From: an uncultured Clostridium sp.
GTDB lineage: Bacteria > Bacillota > Clostridia > TANB77 > CAG-508
Assembly (NCBI GenBank): GCA_900553945.1
Contig: USFR01000001.1
Span: 62,001-126,000 of the forward strand
Direction: 5' to 3'
DNA: 64,000 nt
A model generated the notes under the pieces. The model was not told the origin of the DNA and searched no databases. It saw only the letters and a list, made by a program, of their open reading frames with translations. Below, piece by piece: positions 7,233 through 16,980 of the stretch. A program made the position numbers and the translations under genes. Numbering within the stretch: position 1 is the stretch's first letter; every line of letters starts with the position of its first letter.

Positions 7233-8270
7233 CTATTCACACATAACATCATAATAATTACAAAATTCATATCCCTCATTTTGATATTTTTCAATTAACT
7301 GAGGAACAAACTCAACAGTTACCTTTTTATCACCAGCATCATGCATAAGCACAACTAAATTGTCATCCCCCTCAGCTGTTTGATTAAGTTCGTTCCACAT
7401 AGCCTCAACTGTTGTACTTCCTGCAGCATCACCACTTAGGCAATTCCAATTTGTATGAGTAATTCCATTTTGTTTTAGCAATTCTATAGCTTGCCTTTTT
7501 ACATCATCATAAGGTCCACCTGATGAACCTCCAGGAAATCTAAATAAGTGCGGATTATAATTTGGTACTCCAATCGCTTTTCTTACGGCTTCAAGAGTTT
7601 GGTTATATTCATCCAAAACCGCTTGAGGTGATGAATATACTTGGCTATATTTATGTGTATATCCATGTATAGCTATAAAATGCCCTTCGTCATATGCTCT
7701 TTTAACTAATTCTGGTCTTGCTTCAACATTAGAACCTAACACAAAAAACGTAGCCTTCACATTATATTTCTTTAATATATCTAAAATTTCAGGCGTACGT
7801 GCTGATGGTCCATCATCAAACGTTAAGTACACCTTTTTTGTTTTTTCAAAATAAACATTAACCACCTTTTTAGCAATTTCATCACTGTATTGTGGCAATT
7901 GAGATTCCATAGCAGCATTTATATCATGCTTAGGAAATTTTGACGTAGTCTGTGGACTATGAGAAACTTCAGACGTTTCTTCAGGCGTTTTCTCTTTTGA
8001 TTGTTGTTTCTGAACTTCCGGAGTTTCAGGAGGTTGCTCCTCATCTTTTGCCTGTTCACGCTCAGTCTGTCCAATTCCAATAGTATTAGCACCACTAGCC
8101 ATATCTAAATTAGAACCTCCATTACTTCTTTTAATTACTTTAAAAGCTAAAATTCCAGTAAAAACAACAATTCCTATTGTAATCAAAGCAATCATTGTAC
8201 AAAAAATAATTAAATGCTTATTTTTTATTTCACTCTTTCCTTCTTCAAAATAATCTGGTTGTTTAAACAT
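7233..8270 (-). CDS. Membrane-anchored polysaccharide deacetylase
   Basis: 345 residues. One membrane helix (about 20-45) follows a short cytoplasmic tail, then a Pro/Glu/Gln-rich linker (about 65-115), then a NodB-type carbohydrate esterase 4 domain (about 145-340). The motifs are complete: TFDDGP (Asp152/Asp153), metal ligands His202 and His206 in HGYTH, RFPGG (244-248), and LMHD with catalytic His310. Such enzymes remove acetyl groups from peptidoglycan sugars and protect against lysozyme. The domain faces outward. It is 15 bases downstream of the dCMP deaminase gene and likely co-transcribed, with no obvious functional link. Confidence 0.92.
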   Translation of the reverse strand: MFKQPDYFEEGKSEIKNKHLIIFCTMIALITIGIVVFTGILAFKVIKRSNGGSNLDMASGANTIGIGQTEREQAKDEEQPPETPEVQKQQSKEKTPEETSEVSHSPQTTSKFPKHDINAAMESQLPQYSDEIAKKVVNVYFEKTKKVYLTFDDGPSARTPEILDILKKYNVKATFFVLGSNVEARPELVKRAYDEGHFIAIHGYTHKYSQVYSSPQAVLDEYNQTLEAVRKAIGVPNYNPHLFRFPGGSSGGPYDDVKRQAIELLKQNGITHTNWNCLSGDAAGSTTVEAMWNELNQTAEGDDNLVVLMHDAGDKKVTVEFVPQLIEKYQNEGYEFCNYYDVMCE

Positions 8271-8285
8271 TACAATCTCCTAATA

Positions 8286-8762
8286 CTATACTTCTAGTTC
8301 TATCTTTCTATTTGTAGACTCATATTGTCTATATTTTACACCACACTCATCAAACATTCTCTTTGATGCAATTACATTATCACTTGTTGCATATTTATCA
8401 CTCTTATATACAACCTCTTTTATACCAGATTGTATAATAGCTTTTGCACATTCATTGCAAGGAAACAAAGCAACATAAATCTTTGAACCTTCCAAATTTC
8501 CTCTATAATTTAAAATAGCATTAAGTTCTCCATGGCAAACATATGCATACTTAGTATCCAAAAAAGAACCCTCTCTATCCCAATGCATAGTATCATCATC
8601 TAAACCTCTAGGCGCTCCATTATAGCCAATTGATAAAATTCTGTTATCCTCGCTAACAATACAAGCCCCAACTTGTGTATTTGGATCTTTACTTCTTTGT
8701 GATGAAAGTAAAGCAATCCCCATAAAATATTCATCCCATGAAATATAATCTTTTCTCTTCAT
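8286..8762 (-). CDS. dCMP deaminase (ComEB-like)
   Basis: 158 residues, normal for deoxycytidylate deaminases. The zinc site is complete: HGE (His77, Glu79) and PCNEC (Cys102, Cys105). The early DPNTQVGACIV and GYNGAPRG segments are typical of the family. It converts dCMP to dUMP and so feeds dTMP synthesis in the cytoplasm. The start is the ATG at 8762, preceded by a weak AGGGGG site. First gene of a two-gene unit with the deacetylase. Confidence 0.93.
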   Translation of the reverse strand: MKRKDYISWDEYFMGIALLSSQRSKDPNTQVGACIVSEDNRILSIGYNGAPRGLDDDTMHWDREGSFLDTKYAYVCHGELNAILNYRGNLEGSKIYVALFPCNECAKAIIQSGIKEVVYKSDKYATSDNVIASKRMFDECGVKYRQYESTNRKIELEV

Positions 8763-8971
8763 TAATTTATCCCCCTAGAAATTTCAATAGCAAAATTATT
8801 CTACCACATTCGACCTATTTTTACAATTTATTTTTTTACCATTTTGTATTTATTTTTTTAGGTTTTTAGAATATAATGTTAGCATAAAAATTATTAATAT
8901 AATTTTTATTTTAATACAAATCATTCAAAAATTTTATGTATATAAAATTTTAAGAAAGGAATGATATTAAT

Positions 8972-9856
8972 ATGAAAAAAATACTTTTTAAAGGCTGTGG
9001 AACAGCCATCATCACACCATTCGATGACAAAGGTGTAAACTTTGACGAATTCAAAAAATTAATTGAATTTCAAATCTCAGAAGGTGTTGACGCACTTATC
9101 GTTTGTGGAACAACAGGTGAAAGTTCTACAATGACTCTTGAAGAAAGAAAACAAACAATAGAATTTGCAGTTAAAACAGCTAATCATCGTGTTCCAATAA
9201 TTGCAGGAACTGGTGGAAACTGCACACAATCAGTAATTGACTTTACAAAATGGGCTGAAACAGCTGGCGTTGATGGTGCTCTAATAGTTACACCATACTA
9301 CAACAAAACAACACAAGCAGGATTAATTGCACATTATACTGCAATTGCAAATTCAACAAAATTACCTATTATTCTTTACAGTGTTCCTAGCAGAACAGGC
9401 GTAAACATCACACCTGAAACATGTTTTGAACTTTCAAAAATCTCAAACATAGTAGCCATAAAAGAAGCAAGTGGAAATCTTTCACAAATTGCTGAAATCA
9501 AAGCATTGTGCAGAGAAAACTTACATGTATACTCTGGAAATGATGATCAAATCATTCCAATCCTTTCACTTGGTGGATTAGGCGTAATTTCAGTTCTATC
9601 AAATGTTGCTCCAAAATACACACATGAAATGGTAATAAATTATTTAAACGGAAAAATTATAGAAGCACAAGATATGCAATTAGATGCTATATATCTAATA
9701 AAAGCATTATTCTCAGAAGTAAACCCTATTCCAGTAAAAGCTGCATTAAACATGCTAGGCTATAACGCAGGAATACCAAGGCTTCCACTTATTGAAATGT
9801 CTGAAAAAGGAAAAGAAAAACTAGAAAAAGAATTAAAAAAATTTGAATTATTATAA
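8972..9856 (+). CDS. dapA: 4-hydroxy-tetrahydrodipicolinate synthase
   Basis: 294 residues, standard length. It condenses pyruvate with aspartate semialdehyde, the first committed step to diaminopimelate and lysine. The Schiff-base lysine is Lys164 in AIKEASG, with Tyr136 (YSVPSRTG), Tyr110 (TPYYNK) and the GTTGE loop (46-50) all present. The ribosome binding site is AGAAAGGA. It is followed 45 bases later by dapB on the same strand, so the pair is an operon. The 209-base upstream gap has a TATAAT (8872-8877) but no lysine-riboswitch structure that I can see. Confidence 0.97.
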   Translation: MKKILFKGCGTAIITPFDDKGVNFDEFKKLIEFQISEGVDALIVCGTTGESSTMTLEERKQTIEFAVKTANHRVPIIAGTGGNCTQSVIDFTKWAETAGVDGALIVTPYYNKTTQAGLIAHYTAIANSTKLPIILYSVPSRTGVNITPETCFELSKISNIVAIKEASGNLSQIAEIKALCRENLHVYSGNDDQIIPILSLGGLGVISVLSNVAPKYTHEMVINYLNGKIIEAQDMQLDAIYLIKALFSEVNPIPVKAALNMLGYNAGIPRLPLIEMSEKGKEKLEKELKKFELL

Positions 9857-9901
9857 AGTGGGCTTCTAACATAAGTCCACTCTACCAAATTGGAGGTAAA
9901 A

Positions 9902-10654
9902 ATGATAAAAGTACTAATAAACGGTTGTAACGGTAAAATGGGACAAGAAGTAACAAAAGCAATTGAAAGAAACGACAATTTTCAAACTGTATGTGGTGTT
10001 GACAGATTAGATACTGGAGATAACAACTTTCCAGTATACACAGACACATCTAAAATATCAGAAGAGCCTGATATAATTATTGACTTCTCTATTCCAATTG
10101 CCACATTTAATATTTTAAAATATGCACAAGCTAAAAAAATACCAATTGTAATAGCAACAACAGGATTTACAGATGAAGACTTAGAAAGAATTAAAGAATA
10201 TTCAAAAGAATTTCCAATATTTCTGTCATCAAACATGTCATTTGAAGTAAGCTTAATGAATCATATTGTTGCAGAAGTTGCAAAATATCTTAAAAATTCA
10301 GATATTGAAATTGTTGAAACACATCATAATAGAAAAGTTGATGCTCCATCTGGAACAGCTCTAACACTTGCAAACACTATTAATGATGCTCTTGGAAACG
10401 AAATGTACTATGAATATAACAGACATGACAAAAGAGAAAAAAGAAATCCAAAAGAGATTGGTATTCACTCAATAAGAGGTGGCAATGTTGTTGGTAAGCA
10501 TACTGTAATGTTCTTTTCAGAAACAGAAAGCTTTGAAATAACACACAATGCTCAATCACGTGGAGTTTTTGCAGACGGTGCTCTTCGTGCCGCAGAATAT
10601 CTGGTTGTACAAGAAAACGGCTTATATAACATGAATAATATTTTTAATAACTAA
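9902..10654 (+). CDS. dapB: 4-hydroxy-tetrahydrodipicolinate reductase
   Basis: 250 residues from the ATG at 9902. An in-frame TTG at 9890 is rejected as the start because the GGAGG ribosome binding site (9892-9896) lies just inside it. The protein shows the NAD(P) loop INGCNGKMGQ, the signature ETHHNRKVDAPSGTAL with the catalytic His-His and Lys, and GGNVVGKHTV. It catalyses the second step of the diaminopimelate pathway, directly downstream of dapA. A copy of the dispersed structured repeat and then a terminator follow. Confidence 0.96.
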   Translation: MIKVLINGCNGKMGQEVTKAIERNDNFQTVCGVDRLDTGDNNFPVYTDTSKISEEPDIIIDFSIPIATFNILKYAQAKKIPIVIATTGFTDEDLERIKEYSKEFPIFLSSNMSFEVSLMNHIVAEVAKYLKNSDIEIVETHHNRKVDAPSGTALTLANTINDALGNEMYYEYNRHDKREKRNPKEIGIHSIRGGNVVGKHTVMFFSETESFEITHNAQSRGVFADGALRAAEYLVVQENGLYNMNNIFNN

Positions 10655-10660
10655 TGCAAC

Positions 10661-10792
10661 ATAATAAAATATAATATTTATTTTTTCGTTCCTTGCTAAA
10701 ACATTTTCCCACCCCCTAAACTTCGTTTAGAAGGTTAGGGAAAAACTTTCAAACTGCGCGTCACTCAAAAACCAAATATTATATTTTATTAT
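10661..10792 (+). repeat. Dispersed structured repeat, copy A
   Basis: 132 bases bounded by perfect 19-base inverted arms (10661-10679 and 10774-10792). The core shared with the other copies is GTTCCTTGCTAAAA, a hairpin CTAAAC-TTC-GTTTAG flanked by ACC/GGT and TTTTCCC/GGGAAAA helices, then CTTTCAAACTGCGCGTCACT. It lies between dapB and its terminator. No open frame of note. Confidence 0.9.
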
Positions 10793-10810
10793 AAATAACT
10801 TTAACTGTAC

Positions 10811-10844
10811 AAAAAAGCTACCCATATTATTGGGTAGCTTTTTT
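10811..10844. terminator. Strong bidirectional terminator
   Basis: Perfect 13-base arms AAAAAAGCTACCC and GGGTAGCTTTTTT around an 8-base loop. It serves dapA-dapB on the plus strand and the convergent helicase gene on the minus strand. Confidence 0.93.
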
Positions 10845-10861
10845 CTTGTACACCCTTTCTT

Positions 10862-13486
10862 CTACTTCGACATCAGCTCAGAATAATACTCTTCCAAGAA
10901 ATCTAAGGTCTCCCTCAGATTTTCAATAGAAAGTGAAGAAAGCACTTCTCTAACCAGAGAATCAAAATCCCTTTTCAACTCCAGTTCAGCCTCAGTAAGC
11001 TTTTTCTTTTTCTTACTAGATTCATGACTGAACCTATTCTCACTATACTTCTTCTTCATCTCCTTCAAGAACAAATGCTGGAGACTCTCAAGCGTATCAG
11101 AATCCGCCATATCCTTGTCATCAACAATCTTCAATGCAACGTTGTTCTTCTTAAGGGCTAAATCCACATATACATAAATCGGTGTGTTACCAAAACCACC
11201 ATTATCAGTGGTAAGTTCAACCATGCCCAGCGTATCAGCATTCTTCATAACATCCTTAAGAGAAGATATTTTGATATACTCACATTTGTTTTTCAGTTTT
11301 TCACGCAACTGAGCAATTCGTCTCATCTCAACCGCATTTCTAAGAGCAACAATATTGGTATCAACTCGCCCCATTGATAAAGGAGCTGCAAAATATACCT
11401 TCTCTCCAGAATCAAGAAAAATCTCCTTTTCTTCCGTTGTATACAACGTTTCCATATCCAGATAAACGGTCGCTCTTCTATCAAAGATGTTGTGATGAAC
11501 ATCAAACTGTTTACCATCAATCACAATAACATTCTGCAGAATCTCTTTCTCTTTTTTCTTCTCCTGATTTGCAAACTGAATCTCATATTCTTCCTTCAGT
11601 CTTTCTAAATCTGGATGATTACAATCGAAAAATGTCTCCACATCCAACAAAATGCCAGCAAAGAATTTCTTAACCGTGATTTCAACAGCATCCATTCGCT
11701 TACTGTAGCGATAACTCTGTTCTTCAATAACCTGATTTGGAGCAAGCTTACACAACGTAGGAACATCGAGCTTTGTAGCACAAGTAAGCAAATTCATAAC
11801 CTGCTTAATCCCATACATACCTTTATACTCAATTTTCTTTGGAATACCAATAACAATTTTAGGATAATCATAAGCAATACAACTCTTATTATCCAGTCGC
11901 ATTGATGTTCCATCTGCTCCATAAAACATGTCTCCATCTCTCACATAGATATTTGAAACTAATCCATGCAAACATGAAGCCAAGATAGCATCTCGGTCAT
12001 CATTACAAGTGATATCAACAACACCATACAATGTTTCTTTAAGCTTCTTAATGTGCTCCTTGATTTTAAAGTAGTTTTTCTTTTTGATTCCTAACTCTCT
12101 AAAATCAATATAACCACGTTTATTTATCGCGTTCCAAACATCGTACTCAACCAACAGGTCACTATTACATTCTGCAGTAAAGTTAAGATAATTTGCACCT
12201 CTTTCAAGAAGTCCACCCATCTCAATAATTGCCGCAATCGTAATAACCTGCTCAGTAACGCCATGTTTCTCCGCCTCAACTATCATTCTAGCCAACTGAA
12301 CAGAAACAGGCATTTTAACAATTTTGTGACCAAGCTCTGTAACATCATTGCCATCCAGTGCACCGATTGCATTCAGCTCCTTCTTGGCATTCTGTATTGC
12401 ACTGACATCTGGCTGATGGAAGAATTTAATCTCCTCTGCATCAATCCCGATCTCTGCCATCTGCAAAACAACCCGGTCCAAAATGCTTCTCTGAATTTCA
12501 GGAGTTGAGTTTTTCTTTCTGAACTTTATAGGATAATCACTACACAGAATGTATTTACCATCCTTAGTTCTTCCAGCTCTACCCTTTCTCTGGATAATGT
12601 CTGCAAGACTTATCTCTTCCAAAAATAACCCCTGAATTCCATCCTTCGCAACAGACACTCTCGCTGTAGCAGTATCAACAACAACATCAATATCCGGAAT
12701 GGTAAGAGAAGTCTGCGCAACATTTGTCGCAACAACAACCTTTGGACAAGAATATGACTCCAAGCACTTACTCTGCTCATCCCAGTCCATTTCACCATGT
12801 AACGGTAAAACAACAGCATTTGTCTTGCTCAGTTCGTCCATAACATTATGGATTTCCCGTTTGCCTGGAACAAAAACCAACACATTCTTGTTGCACTCGA
12901 TGTTCTCGATAATAGTATAAATCAAATCTTCACTTGGTCGTTCCTCAACTTCAACATCATACAATGTTCCTGGGACACTTATGGTAGCTAAATCTTCGCC
13001 TAAAAATCCCATAAGCTTAATAACATCCAGAGTTGCACTCATGATTACAACCTTAGTATTCCACTTTCCCTGCATGTATTTAACCCACGCAATTAAAGTT
13101 TCAATATTTAAGTTCCATTCATGAACTTCGTCAATAATCAAGATGTTTTCAGCCTCGCTGTCAGGATTAAAAATCGTTCTAATCAGCTGAAAGCCATCAG
13201 TACAATAAACAATTTTGCTTCTTTCTGAGCAAGAACTGTCATATGCAGTACGATAACCAACTCTTTCACCGACATCAGTGCCCATCTCCTCAGCAACACG
13301 TCTTGCTAAAGTTTTAGCAGCCATAACACGCGGTTCAGTAACAATAACCTGCTCAGCAATAGATGTTAAATACTGTGGAACCTGTGTTGATTTTCCAGCA
13401 CCAGTCTCTGCACAAATTATGGTAAACGAATGAGTAGCTACAGCCTCAACAATCCGCTCCTTATAATTTGAAATAGGTAACGTCAT
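10862..13486 (-). CDS. DEAH-box ATP-dependent RNA helicase, HrpA/HrpB-like
   Basis: 874 residues. The N-terminal helicase core starts almost at once: motif I AETGAGKSTQVPQYL, motif II DEVH in place of DEAH, motif III SATLD, motif V around NVAQTSLTIPDID, and motif VI QRKGRAGRTKDG. A helicase-associated (HA2-like) region follows at about 385-560. The last 250 residues have no similarity I can name and end in a Lys/Glu-rich helical tail. It is probably involved in RNA remodelling. Codon use is unlike the neighbours, with more CTG, CAG and GC-ending codons, suggesting acquisition. Strong AAGGAGG site before the ATG at 13486. Monocistronic, with the terminator at 10811-10844. Confidence 0.88.
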   Translation of the reverse strand: MTLPISNYKERIVEAVATHSFTIICAETGAGKSTQVPQYLTSIAEQVIVTEPRVMAAKTLARRVAEEMGTDVGERVGYRTAYDSSCSERSKIVYCTDGFQLIRTIFNPDSEAENILIIDEVHEWNLNIETLIAWVKYMQGKWNTKVVIMSATLDVIKLMGFLGEDLATISVPGTLYDVEVEERPSEDLIYTIIENIECNKNVLVFVPGKREIHNVMDELSKTNAVVLPLHGEMDWDEQSKCLESYSCPKVVVATNVAQTSLTIPDIDVVVDTATARVSVAKDGIQGLFLEEISLADIIQRKGRAGRTKDGKYILCSDYPIKFRKKNSTPEIQRSILDRVVLQMAEIGIDAEEIKFFHQPDVSAIQNAKKELNAIGALDGNDVTELGHKIVKMPVSVQLARMIVEAEKHGVTEQVITIAAIIEMGGLLERGANYLNFTAECNSDLLVEYDVWNAINKRGYIDFRELGIKKKNYFKIKEHIKKLKETLYGVVDITCNDDRDAILASCLHGLVSNIYVRDGDMFYGADGTSMRLDNKSCIAYDYPKIVIGIPKKIEYKGMYGIKQVMNLLTCATKLDVPTLCKLAPNQVIEEQSYRYSKRMDAVEITVKKFFAGILLDVETFFDCNHPDLERLKEEYEIQFANQEKKKEKEILQNVIVIDGKQFDVHHNIFDRRATVYLDMETLYTTEEKEIFLDSGEKVYFAAPLSMGRVDTNIVALRNAVEMRRIAQLREKLKNKCEYIKISSLKDVMKNADTLGMVELTTDNGGFGNTPIYVYVDLALKKNNVALKIVDDKDMADSDTLESLQHLFLKEMKKKYSENRFSHESSKKKKKLTEAELELKRDFDSLVREVLSSLSIENLRETLDFLEEYYSELMSK

Positions 13487-13577
13487 AGTAATTGCCTCCT
13501 TTTTTAATAGAAATTGGATTTATTAAATTTTCAAGGTACGTTTAAATTATACCATTTTTTATGTCAACTGTAAACTA

Positions 13578-13631
13578 AAAAAGAGATTTTACTTAAAATG
13601 AACTATAAAAATTCATATTAAGCAAAAATCT
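13578..13631 (-). terminator. Terminator after the LTA-synthase-like gene
   Basis: Long imperfect arms, AGATTTT outer and TGAA/TTCA inner, start two bases past the stop. On the minus strand they are followed by CTCTTTTTTAG. Confidence 0.75.
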
Positions 13632-13632
13632 T

Positions 13633-15492
13633 CTATTTATTATCAAACATATTATAATATATAACTCTCCAATACTCCTGTAATTTATCAAAATAAGGTG
13701 AACTACTATCACTAACCTCATATGAATCTCCATCATTATTCATATAATAATGATTCGTTATAACAGGTATCTCTTCCCTTACACTCTCAACATACTTTGT
13801 ATAAGAATCTTTAGGCATTCCAGCAGTTTCAAGTAACAAGCTCTCTAAATAATTAGCACTAGTTTCTATATTATCTTTTTTATTAATATCAAAATTTGCC
13901 CATATAAAAAACGGAACAACTTGTGATGCACTATCTTCAGCATAATTACCAGTAAGTGAATATAAATCCTTTTGATTTAAATTAGGTTGATGATCTCCAA
14001 AAAACAAAACAATAACATCCTCTTTGTACTCGCTTAAATAGTCAATCAAATTCTTCAAAGCCATATCAGCTAAATATTCTGACTGTAAATAACTTATAAT
14101 ATCATTATCTCCATCTAAAAATTGAATTCCATTTGGATCAACATCATTGTAAGGCAAGTGATTTTGCATTGTAACAATAAATGAAAAATTTTTTTCATCA
14201 TCAGGTTTATTATTCATAATATCATAATAAACCTCATACGTTGACTGGTCAGAAGAATATCCGCTACGACCAAATTGTAAATTACCTAAATTCTCCTTAA
14301 ACCAAGCATAATCAAAGCCTAACAACTTGTAAATTTTCTCTCTACTATACCCAGACTTCTCCCAAGAATGAATACCATAAGTTGTATAACCAAGTCTGTT
14401 CATATAAGCAACCATAGACTGCTTAACATTGCCAGAAATATATTGTTGATATGGCATTGAACCAGAAGGTAAAAATGCCGTTACATTCTGAGTTATACAC
14501 TCATACTCTACATTTGCCGTTCCTCCACCAAATTGTGAAGAATGCATAACTCCGCTAACCACATTATCCCTTGTTATAAGTTCATGATAAAACTCAAGCG
14601 GATCATCTGATAAATCCAAATTATAAGACATCGTTAAATCCGCAAAAGACTCATTCATAATAACCAAAACATTAGGCAAATCAGAAGTGTCCTCAACAGA
14701 ATCAACATCATCTTCATATTTAGCTAAAATCTTCTTAGTTTCATCAACACTATATTTCTTCGGCTTACTAACATTAAATTCCTTCACCATTCTAATCAAT
14801 GTCAAACCAGCACCAGAATCAGCATAAGCATTATTAATATTCCAAAGTTGAACATCATTCGTAAAATAATCCGGTGCACAAATCGTAACTAAGCCAATAA
14901 CACCTAAAACAATAGTAATATTTTTTGCAAACGTTGGTCTTCTCTCATACTTATCCTTAACATGTATTACCTTTACACTAATAAACATGAACAATATAAA
15001 CAAACAAACCGCAGTAACAAAATTACCATTAATAGATAACTTCAACCCATCAACAACATTAAGAGCTGTTCTAATAGAATATATATCCGACAAAGTAATA
15101 GAAACACCTCTGAAACTACGAACAGTATAATTAATTACTCCAAACAGAAAATCAAAAATCAAAATCGTTAAACATGAAATTTTAGTTCTATTTGTAAGTC
15201 CATACAAAATAAAATATAAACAAATAAACAAGCAATAATTAGCTATAAACTTTGGACACTTAAAAAATCTTTGTACTACAGATTCAACATAATCCGCCTT
15301 ATCTTCCCATTTAATCGAAAAATCAAATATACGTTTAAACTCTATACTATTTCCATTCAATAACTCAGAAATAATATAACATACAAAAAAGAATATAAGT
15401 AAGAAAAACAATTTTTTTAAATTAATTTTCTTTAATATGTTTTTTAATTTTTTATCTTTTGGTCTAACTATTAATTCATTATTCTTTTCCAT
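13633..15492 (-). CDS. LTA synthase-family phosphoglycerol transferase
   Basis: 619 residues. About five membrane helices occupy residues 25-215, followed by an extracellular sulfatase-type domain (about 270-590). The catalytic threonine region reads GGGTANVEYE. The metal-site elements are MNESFADL, the MQNHLPY segment and FFGDHQP, all typical of LtaS-type enzymes, which transfer glycerol phosphate onto a lipid anchor or other glycopolymers. The gene follows the UDP-sugar pyrophosphorylase gene by 12 bases, so precursor and polymer synthesis may be co-expressed. Whether the product is lipoteichoic acid or another polymer is not shown. Confidence 0.9.
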   Translation of the reverse strand: MEKNNELIVRPKDKKLKNILKKINLKKLFFLLIFFFVCYIISELLNGNSIEFKRIFDFSIKWEDKADYVESVVQRFFKCPKFIANYCLFICLYFILYGLTNRTKISCLTILIFDFLFGVINYTVRSFRGVSITLSDIYSIRTALNVVDGLKLSINGNFVTAVCLFILFMFISVKVIHVKDKYERRPTFAKNITIVLGVIGLVTICAPDYFTNDVQLWNINNAYADSGAGLTLIRMVKEFNVSKPKKYSVDETKKILAKYEDDVDSVEDTSDLPNVLVIMNESFADLTMSYNLDLSDDPLEFYHELITRDNVVSGVMHSSQFGGGTANVEYECITQNVTAFLPSGSMPYQQYISGNVKQSMVAYMNRLGYTTYGIHSWEKSGYSREKIYKLLGFDYAWFKENLGNLQFGRSGYSSDQSTYEVYYDIMNNKPDDEKNFSFIVTMQNHLPYNDVDPNGIQFLDGDNDIISYLQSEYLADMALKNLIDYLSEYKEDVIVLFFGDHQPNLNQKDLYSLTGNYAEDSASQVVPFFIWANFDINKKDNIETSANYLESLLLETAGMPKDSYTKYVESVREEIPVITNHYYMNNDGDSYEVSDSSSPYFDKLQEYWRVIYYNMFDNK

Positions 15493-15504
15493 CTAAATTC
15501 CTTT

Positions 15505-16755
15505 TTATTCTTCATTATTAGCCCAATAATTATTATATAAAATCCTTGCAGTTTCTGGGCTATCAACTCCATCCTTATTCTTTACAGGTGCAAAATCCAC
15601 CTCTCTAGTTCCTCTTAAAATAGCAATATCATTTACATAGTTGAAAGAATCAAAAATGAAAGTTTCAAACTTAAAACTATTTGGTTCAGTTGGAACAACC
15701 AATTCGCCATCTTCATTTAAGTAACTATTCTTTTTGTGAGCCTTATGATATGGCAATGTAACAGTAGCCAATTTTTTTAAAATTTCTATATTAAATAAAT
15801 TACACATAATATGAGATTCACCATAAGTTAAATCTCCATCCTCATCAACAGCTTCGGCTAGCTCTTTTGAAAGTTCAGAATACTCAATAACTCCAACCTT
15901 TCCACCTTTTTTGCAAATTACACCAACTCTCTCATGAGGTCCATTTTTCAAAACAGACTTAGTTGCAATTAAAACTCCTCTATCTTCAGCAAGCCCAATC
16001 AAAGTAGGATCGACCATTTTCAATAAAACATTATCAATACTTCCAATGAATAACCATTTAACACCACGTTTCTCCATATCAGCTAAACATCCATGAACAC
16101 TCATTGATTTAAAGATACCACCATTACCATCAGAAGCTTCTTTAATAAGTTTATTCTCTCCCATAAGTACTTTACCATTCTCATCAATTAATGGCATTTG
16201 ACCTTGTTTAAAGAACATTACACTATCCTTTGGATAATCGAAATAATTATGCTCTTCAAAAAATTCAACAATATCATCATTGTTATCAACACTAGTCATG
16301 ATATACCAAGGAATAACAACATCATACTTCTTATTTGCTCTTTTCAAAGTATCGCAAACGATTTCAAATAAATACTTAGGCTCAGGCTCAACATCAATTT
16401 TAAAAGTTCCCTTTGGCTTGCTATATCCAAGTCTTGTTCCTTGACCGCCAGACATAGTAGCAACAGCAAATTGATTAGAAACTATAACATTCTTTCCTAA
16501 ATCATTCATCTCTTCCAATTCTTCTAAAGATAATTTATTTTTCTTTAATGCAGAAATAGGCTCAATCTCTTTTCCAACATTAACCTCTTTTTTAGTTAAT
16601 TCATTATACAAATGTTCTATGCTATCTAAATCTAAATTCTTAACTTGCTCAGAAAGTCTATCTTTCTCTTCTTCTGTCATTTTCTCCATAATTTTTACAA
16701 TATGGTTTTGACCATATCTCTCAAGTTTTTCAATTGTATCTTTATAGTTCTTCAT
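15505..16755 (-). CDS. UDP-sugar pyrophosphorylase (eukaryotic-type UDPGP family)
   Basis: 416 residues from the ATG at 16755. An ATG or TTG further upstream at 16800 would add 15 residues but lacks a better ribosome binding site. The nucleotide-binding loop is MSGGQGTRLGYSKPKGTF, which is the UAP1/UGP2 family signature and not that of bacterial GalU. Such enzymes make UDP-N-acetylhexosamine or UDP-glucose from UTP and the sugar 1-phosphate. Other conserved pieces are KQGQMPLID, DGNGGIFKSM and FIGSIDNVL. It leads a two-gene unit with the LTA-synthase-like gene. The sugar specificity cannot be read with certainty. Confidence 0.9.
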   Translation of the reverse strand: MKNYKDTIEKLERYGQNHIVKIMEKMTEEEKDRLSEQVKNLDLDSIEHLYNELTKKEVNVGKEIEPISALKKNKLSLEELEEMNDLGKNVIVSNQFAVATMSGGQGTRLGYSKPKGTFKIDVEPEPKYLFEIVCDTLKRANKKYDVVIPWYIMTSVDNNDDIVEFFEEHNYFDYPKDSVMFFKQGQMPLIDENGKVLMGENKLIKEASDGNGGIFKSMSVHGCLADMEKRGVKWLFIGSIDNVLLKMVDPTLIGLAEDRGVLIATKSVLKNGPHERVGVICKKGGKVGVIEYSELSKELAEAVDEDGDLTYGESHIMCNLFNIEILKKLATVTLPYHKAHKKNSYLNEDGELVVPTEPNSFKFETFIFDSFNYVNDIAILRGTREVDFAPVKNKDGVDSPETARILYNNYWANNEE

Positions 16756-16834
16756 AATTCTAACCCCTATTTCAATTATAATCTCTTTGGCAAAAACCAA
16801 AGCTATTATATAATATTCTACTCTAAAAGTAAAT

Positions 16835-16870
16835 ACGCAAAAAAGCTAAAAAAAACGAGCTCTTTTGCGT
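16835..16870 (-). terminator. Terminator-like hairpin
   Basis: Thirteen-base arms ACGCAAAAGAGCT and AGCTTTTTTGCGT (one G-U pair) with a T-rich loop, on the minus strand. It ends the small RHH gene transcript ahead of the pyrophosphorylase gene. Confidence 0.6.
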
Positions 16871-16980
16871 ATTTTAATATTTTTTATCTAAAGTCGTTTC
16901 GTCATAATACAAAGATATTTTATAGCTCAAAAAAGCACTTCAACCTTTTATAAGATTAAACTTTCCTCCTCTTCATCAAA

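Noticed and set aside
8763..8971. Lysine riboswitch before dapA
   Set aside because: The gap is about 209 bases and none of the conserved L-box helices can be recognised.
10661..10792. CRISPR repeat interpretation of the dispersed elements
   Set aside because: Copies are single, 8-18 kb apart, without spacers or cas genes.
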